Position numbers and translations under genes: made by a program
Notes under the pieces: model-generated
The model's input: the letters and a program-made list of their open reading frames with translations, nothing else
The model's database searches: none
Told to the model about the DNA's origin: nothing
Source of the DNA: an uncultured Alphaproteobacteria bacterium
Lineage (GTDB): Bacteria; Pseudomonadota; Alphaproteobacteria; CAAHEQ01; UBA3637
NCBI GenBank assembly: GCA_934234055.1
Contig: CAKQGY010000006.1
Location: 22,018 to 86,017, forward strand
DNA: 64,000 nt
Reading direction: 5' to 3'
Shown here: piece after piece, positions 25,320 through 32,215 of the stretch
Position numbering within the stretch: position 1 is the stretch's first letter
How the letters are laid out: each line of letters starts with the position of its first letter

Positions 25320-26064
25320 AATAAATTTTATTCCCCTAATTAAACAAGCTCTTATAAGTATAGAAAATAAAGAATTTAAAAGAACCAATAGCACCGCTCT
25401 TTTATCCCTTAGAGTTTTGTCTGGAGCAATTTTTGCGCTTTGTCGGGATGCTGTTTCTTTATTGGAAAATAATCATATATTTACCGCTTGTTCATTAACC
25501 TGCCAAGCAATTGAAGCTCAAATACAACTCTTATGCTTAGATAAACAGTATGATACTAATGGTAAAGATTATTATGAATTTGCATTTGTGGAACAACTAA
25601 GGAGTCTACCACTTAATCCTCACTGGAAAGAAAAAACTTTGCAACGAATGCAACATTATAATTGCGAGAGATTTTATAATGGAAAAGGTAAAGATACTGC
25701 CGATATTAATAGCTATTACAAAAATTGGTATCGTTCCTTTGCTAACAGCATCAAAGGTCTTAGTAATATTGCTTTTCCCCATTTTAAGGAAATATTTCAT
25801 ACCCAAGGAATTAGCTTCCTTGAAGAAGATTTAAATATTGATCTGCTTTACGAAAATTACCAAACTCTTTGCTCTTTTAAACATTTATCACCTTTTATTG
25901 TGGGCGATACATTTTTAGTACAAGGCAAATTATTTGAAGAACAAAAATTGAATCATAAGGAAGTAGCCTTGATGGGAATTTATACGGCTTTACTTTCCGT
26001 AATATTGGTACTCAATAGACATGATGAACAAATTCCTATTGAAGGTTGTTTATTTAATAGATGA
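25309..26064 (+). CDS. hypothetical protein, island right end
   Basis: 251 aa from ATG 25309 inside the end of the phosphatase gene. All-helical (ALLSLRVLSGAIFALCRDAVSLLENNHIFTAC in shape), followed by a loop region with many Tyr and Trp and a second helical block ending ALMGIYTALLSVILVLNR. The first helices resemble DUF5677-type proteins, but I am not sure. No clear membrane topology. Function unknown. Confidence 0.6.
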   Translation: MWPKINFIPLIKQALISIENKEFKRTNSTALLSLRVLSGAIFALCRDAVSLLENNHIFTACSLTCQAIEAQIQLLCLDKQYDTNGKDYYEFAFVEQLRSLPLNPHWKEKTLQRMQHYNCERFYNGKGKDTADINSYYKNWYRSFANSIKGLSNIAFPHFKEIFHTQGISFLEEDLNIDLLYENYQTLCSFKHLSPFIVGDTFLVQGKLFEEQKLNHKEVALMGIYTALLSVILVLNRHDEQIPIEGCLFNR

Positions 26065-26248
26065 TGTTTGGAATATGCCTTAAGGCGCAGAGAATTATCA
26101 GTTTAATCACTGCATATTTTGTAGAGAAAATTGTAAGTACCCAAGAAAGTTCAACTTGAGTGGCGGTTTTTAGTTTTTTTATTATTTTCAATACGGTTAA
26201 AAGCGTCGGTAAGATGATTTGCACCGTGAGTTTAAGTTGTTTTTCCAT
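26054..26248 (-). CDS. possible small hydrophobic protein
   Basis: 64 aa from ATG 26248 with a very good ribosome binding site (GAAAGGAGAACAC). Strongly hydrophobic and basic (VQIILPTLLTVLKIIKKLK, YAVIKLIILCALRH), as in small membrane or toxin-like peptides. The C-terminus overlaps the end of 25309-26064 by 11 bases. No homologue recognised; the start signal is the main support. Confidence 0.45.
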   Translation of the reverse strand: MEKQLKLTVQIILPTLLTVLKIIKKLKTATQVELSWVLTIFSTKYAVIKLIILCALRHIPNIIY

Positions 26249-26444
26249 GTGTTCTCCTTTCAATTGATCGCATCACCATACATGCTCTTATTTTCAGATT
26301 TATCAACTTATATTTTTAAAAGGCGTATTTTTGATGATAAGCAACACTATTTTTACATACAAGTCATCTGTAAAAGGGGCCAAAAGTAAATAAATATATG
26401 CTAGTTTCCGTAGAAAATGAAAAAATCTCCACCAAATTAAGATT
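26249..26444. other. A/T-rich spacer
   Basis: No gene seen. It probably holds the promoter of the small minus-strand gene. No copy of the tRNA-Ala 3' end was found here. Confidence 0.4.
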
Positions 26445-26468
26445 CAGCCCGTTTTAGACGGGCTCTTT
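26445..26468 (+). terminator. terminator overlapping the end of the acetyltransferase gene
   Basis: AGCCCGT pairs with ACGGGCT around TTTAG, followed by CTTTTT on the plus strand. The TAA stop of the minus-strand gene lies in the loop. Confidence 0.7.
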
Positions 26469-26771
26469 TTGTGTCTGAAACTGGGTATCTGTTTCCAGCA
26501 CATCGGTATATTTTTCCTTGTCCCGCATTACATACGCCGCATATGAACATTCCGGAATGATTTTTACCCGGGCTCGGCGTGCTTGTTTAATCACCGTTTC
26601 TACCAGATGGCGTGCGATTCCCTGTCCGCCGTATTCGGGATTGACCTTGGTGTGGTTGATAATCCAGTTGCTGGCTGTGGTCTGATAGGTGCATACCCCG
26701 ATAACCGTGTCGTTGTCATAGGCGGCACTTCTGTGCCGTTCGGCTTCAAATACGATTTTTATGTCTTGCAT
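26454..26771 (-). CDS. small GNAT acetyltransferase (YjdJ type)
   Basis: 105 aa. Acetyl-CoA-binding motif NPEYGGQGIARHLVETVI (Q/R-x-x-G-x-G/A) is clear; the short length and INHTKVNPEY pattern fit the small YjdJ-like GNAT group. The ATG at 26771 follows AGGAGG. It is 55 bases downstream of the LanM-like gene on the same strand, so it may belong to that operon and act on its product; this is inference. Confidence 0.85.
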   Translation of the reverse strand: MQDIKIVFEAERHRSAAYDNDTVIGVCTYQTTASNWIINHTKVNPEYGGQGIARHLVETVIKQARRARVKIIPECSYAAYVMRDKEKYTDVLETDTQFQTQKEPV

Positions 26772-26826
26772 TTTTTCCTCCTGTTTTCAGAATATCGGAT
26801 AGCGAATCAAAAGTCAAATAAAAATA

Positions 26827-28350
26827 TTACCCTTGAAGTGCAAGAGACAGCTGTTTGATCCTTTGCTCAATAAACTCCTGATTTTGAAGGCTGTTTACCT
26901 TGCGCTTGATCCAAAAATAAGAAGTGTGCCGAAAATAATTCGGCACCACGATTTGCCTGTGCCGGTCGTATAAATGCCGGGAATGAAGGCGATTATAGAA
27001 AACCGGGATATTGCCGTAAGGAATAAATTGTTTCTCGTAAGCGGCTATTTCAGGGTTTATATTTTCAGTATTTTCCGTCAAAAAATGCGCAAATTTTTTG
27101 TTGGCGGGGTGAAGATACTTGGAAATCAGCCAGACATAGTAAAGCGTTGGCCGAATAATTTGCCGCGCGGGCAGGTTGCTCTTTTTTAACAAACCTAATA
27201 AATCCGGTGTTTTTTGGCGGATCAGGGTATAGCCCTCTTGTAATCCCGAAATCATATCCGGTAAAAACTTGTTTAAGGGAATAGCGCGCTGTGCGGGGAA
27301 TGATTTGTCGGCTTTGTTTTTAAGCAACTGACGATAATCAAAGGAAATGCGGTCGGTGTTGTCATGCTCAATATAGGGCATATAGGGAAAATACGACAAC
27401 TGATTTTTGGCACGCAACAGCGGTTGATAAGGCACACTTTTATCTTGGGCCGGGATCAGGCCGGTGAAGTCCAAGTCAAAATAGGTCGTTATTTTGGTGG
27501 CAAAATAACTTAAATTCGTGAAGAGTGTTTCGGTATCAATCGGCACAAAGTGATAGTTTTGTGCCACGACAAAATTTTCGGCATGACCGTCGGAATAATT
27601 GAGCATATCACAAACAGACAACAATAACCCAAAATGATAGTAAAGTTTTTTGAACTCATTGATTTTATTGAATTTAGATTGCTGTATATATTCGGCCCAA
27701 TGATAAGTCGGTCCGGGTAAAATACGGGGCAGGCAGGGGCACTTTGGTTCTGGAAAAACGGTTTTGAAAATCCGTGCCAGCAATAAATCCGATTGAGCAG
27801 ACTTGGGTTTATAAACAACTTTGTTTCCGTTGCAAAACGAGACAATGATGACGGTGCCTTGGAAATTATGCCTGTCTGAAAAAGAAAAGTCCAGGTGGCG
27901 GATACGATTCGGCTTGCCGAAAAAGAACAGACCGATTTTGTTAAAATCCCGATTTAATCGTCGTAAAAAGGTATCAAATGCCCGTATTTCACAGATCATC
28001 AATTGCCGCAGGCACGCCAATTGTTTGGCATATTTTTGTTCAATCCGAACGGCTCCTCGTTGCCATTTTTGATCCGGGGTCAGGAAAAAATCGGCATACC
28101 GTTCGCGAGGTGTTTTGCCGGATAGCCGCTTGCTTTGACAATGTATTTCCTGAATAATAAAGGGAGTAAAGAAAGTGTCAATGACTTCATAGATTGCCCG
28201 TGTCAACTGGTCCTGGATTTGTCGGGGATTCTCAAAAATGTGAGCCATCGCCTGAACGCGCCGATAAACAGGATCCAAAGAAAGGTGGGTCAACTCAAAA
28301 AATAATGCAGGCCTGAGACCTGCATTATTCGTAACATGCCAGCGTGTCAT
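26827..28350 (-). CDS. stand-alone LanM-type dehydratase (DUF4135), no cyclase domain
   Basis: 507 aa. It matches the N-terminal dehydratase domain of class II lanthipeptide synthetases: the kinase-like KVVYKPKS near residues 178-185, the catalytic-loop motif SDGHAENFVV near 252-261, and the metal-binding IDTETLF near 269-276. LanM enzymes phosphorylate and eliminate Ser/Thr in a precursor peptide, then a C-terminal zinc cyclase makes the thioether rings. That cyclase half (about 350 residues with Cys/His zinc ligands) is absent here, and the frame ends naturally. Its ATG overlaps the stop of a 62-codon Cys/Ser-rich peptide gene (ATGA), so they are translationally coupled. Basic composition overall. 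Confidence 0.88.
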   Translation of the reverse strand: MTRWHVTNNAGLRPALFFELTHLSLDPVYRRVQAMAHIFENPRQIQDQLTRAIYEVIDTFFTPFIIQEIHCQSKRLSGKTPRERYADFFLTPDQKWQRGAVRIEQKYAKQLACLRQLMICEIRAFDTFLRRLNRDFNKIGLFFFGKPNRIRHLDFSFSDRHNFQGTVIIVSFCNGNKVVYKPKSAQSDLLLARIFKTVFPEPKCPCLPRILPGPTYHWAEYIQQSKFNKINEFKKLYYHFGLLLSVCDMLNYSDGHAENFVVAQNYHFVPIDTETLFTNLSYFATKITTYFDLDFTGLIPAQDKSVPYQPLLRAKNQLSYFPYMPYIEHDNTDRISFDYRQLLKNKADKSFPAQRAIPLNKFLPDMISGLQEGYTLIRQKTPDLLGLLKKSNLPARQIIRPTLYYVWLISKYLHPANKKFAHFLTENTENINPEIAAYEKQFIPYGNIPVFYNRLHSRHLYDRHRQIVVPNYFRHTSYFWIKRKVNSLQNQEFIEQRIKQLSLALQG

Positions 28351-28535
28351 GCGGCTCTTTCAAATACCATTTGCCGCAGCAAGACTTTGGCAGTCTGTCT
28401 GTGTGGCCGGGATTTGATTTTTTTCGCAACATAACTGTCGCAAGTGCCGCTGGCACAGCCTTGGGAACTGCAATAGTAAGATGCAATTTTCTTTGTTTTT
28501 CTTAATTGTTGATAACCTGTTGTTGCTTTTGTCAT
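28347..28535 (-). CDS. putative RiPP precursor peptide
   Basis: 62 aa, ATG 28535 after GAGGGAAAGAAT. The middle holds a compact Cys/Ser/Thr/Gly core, YYCSSQGCASGTCDSYV (three Cys and five Ser/Thr), flanked by strongly basic segments (RKTKKIAS before, KKIKSRPHRQTAK after). The position directly before and overlapping a LanM-type dehydratase gene is what is expected of its substrate. The core is central instead of C-terminal, so a C-terminal follower segment would be removed or retained. No GG or PEAxL-type leader cleavage motif is visible. The function is inferred from context. Confidence 0.6.
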   Translation of the reverse strand: MTKATTGYQQLRKTKKIASYYCSSQGCASGTCDSYVAKKIKSRPHRQTAKVLLRQMVFERAA

Positions 28536-28545
28536 ATTCTTTCCC

Positions 28546-28941
28546 TCATTTTGAATAACTTAAACCAATTAAACGGTGTTTTTTGAACCCTTCGCGCAGG
28601 AAGAAATCCTGGCATTTTTCAGTAGATTGGATATAAATATCCGTTGTCGGATACCGTTCTTTTAACTTATCCAACATAGCTTTGGCGACGCCTTGATTCC
28701 GATGGGATGACAAGACCACACATTCCACGATTTGCGTATCATGTGCGCCGTCCGTCAGGTATCTGATCATACCGACCAGGTGTTGTCCGTCTTTCGCCGT
28801 CACAAAATGCGAGTTCCGATAAGCAGTCTCAAATACTTGCTCGGCACCGACATAATCTGCCGCCGTTCCCCATCCGGCATCCAGGTATAATGCGATACCG
28901 TCTCTTGCGTTGGGGATTTCGTCTTCTGTTATTGTGTACAT
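28546..28941 (-). CDS. GNAT acetyltransferase
   Basis: 131 aa. The GNAT core is visible: VVLSSHRNQGVAKAMLDKL (R-x-x-G-x-A) near residues 76-94, then the beta strand IYIQSTEKCQDFFLREGFKK. Start ATG 28941 follows AAAGGAGGC. It lies 10 bases upstream of the putative precursor gene on the same strand and is the first gene of the operon. Acetylation of the peptide or self-immunity is possible; a general metabolic GNAT is also possible. Confidence 0.88.
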   Translation of the reverse strand: MYTITEDEIPNARDGIALYLDAGWGTAADYVGAEQVFETAYRNSHFVTAKDGQHLVGMIRYLTDGAHDTQIVECVVLSSHRNQGVAKAMLDKLKERYPTTDIYIQSTEKCQDFFLREGFKKHRLIGLSYSK

Positions 28942-28972
28942 TTAAAGCCTCCTTTTTGCTGTGTACAAATTC

Positions 28973-29001
28973 AGTTTACCGAAATAAAAAACAAAATGCA
29001 A
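28973..29001 (-). promoter_or_regulatory. promoter of the acetyltransferase/RiPP operon
   Basis: Minus strand TTGCAT (29001-28996), 17-base spacer, TAAACT (28978-28973), about 30 bases before the ATG at 28941. Confidence 0.6.
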
Positions 29002-29137
29002 CTAAAAAAATCTATTTTCTTGCTTTTTTGGTGTAAATGTGCATAATAGCAACAGTTTTTTAAAAATAATCAATGAATAAATCCTCTATCTGATTTTGGT
29101 TCGTTATTATTGACGGCAACAAATAAAATATTTTTTC

Positions 29138-29166
29138 TTGACAAAGGGCGTTTATTTTGCTAGACT
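29138..29166 (+). promoter_or_regulatory. promoter of metK
   Basis: TTGACA 29138-29143, 17-base spacer, TAGACT 29161-29166. Transcription would begin near 29173, just before the structured leader. Confidence 0.75.
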
Positions 29167-29171
29167 GGTGT

Positions 29172-29241
29172 CAACCTTGTCGGGTGACAGGGTGATGTGG
29201 ATTTAAGCCGACTTGTCCCACTAAAGCGGACTAAACAGGAG
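29172..29241 (+). promoter_or_regulatory. SAM-II-like riboswitch candidate
   Basis: A first hairpin pairs CCTTGTC with GACAGGG (29174-29192). Then comes a SAM-II-like order: stem GTGG (29197-29200), loop ATTTAAGCCGACTTG, stem CCAC (29218-29221), TAAAGCGG, CTAAAC, ending in the AGGAG ribosome binding site (29237-29241). The conserved-looking ATTTAA, CTTG, TAAA and CTAAA blocks agree with the SAM-II (metA) motif as I recall it. In that class SAM binding hides the ribosome binding site. Gene context (metK) fits. Confidence 0.5.
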
Positions 29242-29249
29242 AAAATACC

Positions 29250-30275
29250 ATGCTGAAAACAGCAGAAGCGGTGTCGATTGGCCACCCGGATAAAACGGCC
29301 GACTATATTACCAGTTATATTTTAGACAGAATGATTGAACAGGATCCCGGCGTCAAATATGCCGTTGAGGTGATGATCAAGGATAACACGGTTGTCCTGG
29401 GGGGTGAGGTTAAAGGCATTGTTTGCTTGAATAACCTGTCGGATTATGTGAAGGCTGCTTTGCGTGAGATTGGCTATGACGAACATTATGCCGAAATTTG
29501 GGGCAAAAATGCCACAGATGTGCGGTGCATTCGTGTTATCAACCTGATCGGTCAGCAATCCGCCGATATCAACCAAGGTGTTGCCCGGGGCGGCTGGGGA
29601 GATCAGGGCGTCTTTGTCGGCTATGCGTGTCAAGGAGCCGGGCAGATCAATCGTGAATTATGGCTGGCACGGCGTTTGAATCAAGCTCTGTATCAACGCG
29701 CCCGTGCCAGCGAAATTTTGGGTCTGGATATTAAAACGCAGATTACCTTGGCTGATGACGGGCACATTCAAACAGCGATTGCGGCGGTGCCGATGTTAAA
29801 GTCAGAAGATCTGCGCCCCTTGATTATTGAAACTTTGGGGGAAGTGCCGGATCATATCATTATTAACGGAACCGGCGTGTATCAAGCGCATGCTTCTGTT
29901 GCGGATTGCGGTATCACAGGGCGTAAGCTGGCGTGTGATTTTTATTCTGTGGCTTGCCCGGTCGGAGGCGGAAGTCCCTGGACCAAAGACGCCAGCAAAG
30001 CGGATTTAACCTTGAACCTGTATGCACGGCGTCTGGCTGTTGCATATTTGAAAGATAATGATGAGTGCTTTGTGTATTTATCTTCATGTATCGGGCGTGC
30101 CGAATTGCCCAGCGCCGTTATTAAAACGATCAAGCAAGGCCAGATTCGGGAAACGAATATCACGATTTCCAAGACGCCTGCCGAAATGATTGCTGAGTTG
30201 AGTTTGAACCGACCGATATTTGCTCGTCTGTGTCGCGACGGATTGACATGTCTTGAAAGGGATATGCCAGTTTAA
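29250..30275 (+). CDS. metK: S-adenosylmethionine synthetase, short divergent form
   Basis: 341 aa; the common bacterial enzyme is about 380-400. It makes SAM from methionine and ATP. Catalytic landmarks are present: GHPDK near residue 11, SADINQGV, GDQGVFVGYAC, ITGRK and TKDASKAD with its lysines. The usual HGGGAFSGKD loop is altered to VGGGSPWTKD, and the C-terminal tail (YGHFG region) is missing. It is either a variant of the main enzyme or a second copy. Own promoter and SAM-II-like leader, divergent from the RiPP-like operon. Confidence 0.88.
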   Translation: MLKTAEAVSIGHPDKTADYITSYILDRMIEQDPGVKYAVEVMIKDNTVVLGGEVKGIVCLNNLSDYVKAALREIGYDEHYAEIWGKNATDVRCIRVINLIGQQSADINQGVARGGWGDQGVFVGYACQGAGQINRELWLARRLNQALYQRARASEILGLDIKTQITLADDGHIQTAIAAVPMLKSEDLRPLIIETLGEVPDHIIINGTGVYQAHASVADCGITGRKLACDFYSVACPVGGGSPWTKDASKADLTLNLYARRLAVAYLKDNDECFVYLSSCIGRAELPSAVIKTIKQGQIRETNITISKTPAEMIAELSLNRPIFARLCRDGLTCLERDMPV

Positions 30276-30276
30276 A

Positions 30277-30798
30277 TTAGACTAGGTCGGCCTGTTGTTG
30301 TTGTGTTTTTTGCTGTACCAAATAGGTTTGCAGGTGATCAACGGCTTTGTCGTTAAAGTAAAACTCGGTTGAATCCGGGCGATAAACATTCTGTTTAACA
30401 GTGGACAAATGAAAACCGAAATGAGTCAGCAGCGGCCGCATTTGGGGCAGATTTTCTTTGGAAACGGTTATGGCCGGCAACTCGCCCAGAATTTTAATCG
30501 TCTCGGCCATCAAGGCTTTGCCGATTCCCTGTCGCCGAAAGAGGGGATGCACAAACAAAGTGCAGAGCTTCTTTTCGGTTGATGTATGTTTTAATAAGGC
30601 GCACCCGATCAATTCTTGCCGCGTATTCCGAGCAATCAGATAAGATCGTTCTCCGTTTTTAAGCCCCTTTATAAAAACAGACTGAAACCAATGAAGGTAT
30701 TGCGGATAGGTATTCCGCAGCGATAATGTCATCATCAGAATCTCTTTATAAAGATTCCGGTGCTCGGGGTGATAAGAATGAAATGCTTGGATTTCCAT
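30277..30798 (-). CDS. GNAT acetyltransferase
   Basis: 173 aa. Acetyl-CoA motif LFVHPLFRRQGIGKALMAETI near residues 81-101; IGCALLKHTS before it is the beta4 strand. After the GNAT core a short C-terminal extension ends in a Gln-rich tail (QQKTQQQQADLV). The stop lies one base from the end of metK (tail to tail), and the start is 15 bases after 30814-32058, so the two minus-strand genes are probably cotranscribed. Substrate unknown. Confidence 0.85.
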   Translation of the reverse strand: MEIQAFHSYHPEHRNLYKEILMMTLSLRNTYPQYLHWFQSVFIKGLKNGERSYLIARNTRQELIGCALLKHTSTEKKLCTLFVHPLFRRQGIGKALMAETIKILGELPAITVSKENLPQMRPLLTHFGFHLSTVKQNVYRPDSTEFYFNDKAVDHLQTYLVQQKTQQQQADLV

Positions 30799-30813
30799 AA
30801 TACTTTTTCCTCG

Positions 30814-32058
30814 CTAAAATGCTCTGTCATGATCGTCCAACCAGCGTTTCAGCAGCTCCCAGTGGCGGTTAAGAACATTTTGTTGGATTTCTTCAACCTG
30901 AATATCATCGGCCAGTTTTTCTTTTAATTCCCGAGCACCGGCATTACCATGGGCAACGGTGTTATATTCCTTGATTTTTTGGGGAAGAGTCGTCGCTTCC
31001 GTTTGATCCAAAACGCCGGCGTCTTGCAAAGCCTGCCAATAATTCGGATCTTTGGGCTTCAACTTTTGATTTGTTGTCATTTGATGCTTGCGAATATGCA
31101 TCTGGCAAGCATCAGTAATCTCACTCATATCGGCAATATGCCAATTCAACTGCGTCTGGTTGTCAAAAAATTTCAGAGGGGTTTTGGCTGGGTTTCCGCC
31201 GTGTTTAATGCCCAAAGTCTTGCATATATTTTGGAAAACTTTGGTCGGGTTAAAGGACTGCGCGACTACTTCATCTTTGTGACGCACGCTGTCGCGCAGG
31301 CGTTGATAATGCAACAGTGCCCGTGCTTTTTTTATATAGCCATACTGCTCGCTTAGTATATAAACCATATTTTTGTTTTGTTTCAAGTATTCGGAAACAA
31401 CAGTTGTGTCCGCTTTTTTAGGATCATTTTTCTGGATCTTTTGGGCGGCCGGTTTGGTCATTATCTGAGGTGTATGATTCTGGACTAATTTTTTTAGCAA
31501 AAATTGTCGCAGGTGTTCAATCAGGCTCATAACAGTGGTGCCTATGGTTTCGTTGGAGGGTTGCTTTTCATAGATTTTTCGGCACAAGTCATCAGAAAAA
31601 CAGTCTTGTGCTTGCTTTTGTGTCGGGAATTGCGAATTCGAGCAGAGCTCTAATACTTGCTTGATGGCGGGTCTGACGCCCGGGATAGGCCAAACCTGTT
31701 CGGGATCAACCCAAAAATCAAATTGAACTTCTACTTTCTTTTGGCCGTCTTGCGAGAAGAAATCCCCCGTCATCAGCCAGGTATTATAAAACCATTTCTG
31801 CCCTCCAGCAACAATGTAATCAATTGAAAGATCCCGTAAAGTTTGACGATCCTGCCATAACTGATTTAACTCGTCCGGTTTTAGGCGTGCTATATCGTGC
31901 CCTTGGGACAAGAGGTCTGTCTTTGTAAATTGTGATCTGTTCTTAAAATTGAAACTGGGCTTTGAAAGCGTCGGAAAGCAGGCCTTTTTCAAGTTTGCAA
32001 AATCCAGTGTCAATTGTTGCTTCTCGTCATCGGAAAGTATTTGAAATAGTGTTGTCAT
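30814..32058 (-). CDS. hypothetical protein, probably leaderless mRNA
   Basis: 414 aa. No family recognised. Mostly helical and polar. N-terminal part contains WFYNTWLMTGDFFSQDG and VQFDFWVDPEQVWPIPGV, which look like a small beta domain; the middle is Lys/Gln-rich (KKADTTVVSEYLKQNK), and the end is helical (WELLKRWLDDHDRAF). No signal peptide or membrane segment. The ATG lies 8 bases after a perfect TATAAT, so translation probably starts on a leaderless transcript. Followed by a GNAT gene. Confidence 0.7.
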   Translation of the reverse strand: MTTLFQILSDDEKQQLTLDFANLKKACFPTLSKPSFNFKNRSQFTKTDLLSQGHDIARLKPDELNQLWQDRQTLRDLSIDYIVAGGQKWFYNTWLMTGDFFSQDGQKKVEVQFDFWVDPEQVWPIPGVRPAIKQVLELCSNSQFPTQKQAQDCFSDDLCRKIYEKQPSNETIGTTVMSLIEHLRQFLLKKLVQNHTPQIMTKPAAQKIQKNDPKKADTTVVSEYLKQNKNMVYILSEQYGYIKKARALLHYQRLRDSVRHKDEVVAQSFNPTKVFQNICKTLGIKHGGNPAKTPLKFFDNQTQLNWHIADMSEITDACQMHIRKHQMTTNQKLKPKDPNYWQALQDAGVLDQTEATTLPQKIKEYNTVAHGNAGARELKEKLADDIQVEEIQQNVLNRHWELLKRWLDDHDRAF

Positions 32059-32066
32059 AACGAAAC

Positions 32067-32095
32067 ATTATACACCTTTTTGGCAAAAAAGTCAA
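32067..32095 (-). promoter_or_regulatory. promoter abutting the 32058 start
   Basis: Minus strand TTGACT (32095-32090), 17-base spacer, TATAAT (32072-32067), then 8 bases to ATG. Confidence 0.75.
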
Positions 32096-32215
32096 ATTGT
32101 TTGACAAAAATCACAGTGAAGGTCTGGCCGACCTTGCGATATATTTTTGGTTTTTCCTCTTCCTTTTTGGTTCAAAATGTGCTATAACACACCTCAACAA
32201 TGAAAGGATTTAATA

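Noticed and set aside
10276..26468. Direct repeat of the tRNA-Ala 3' end at the right island border
   Set aside because: I looked for a copy around 24.8-29 kb by eye and saw none, so no att pair is claimed.
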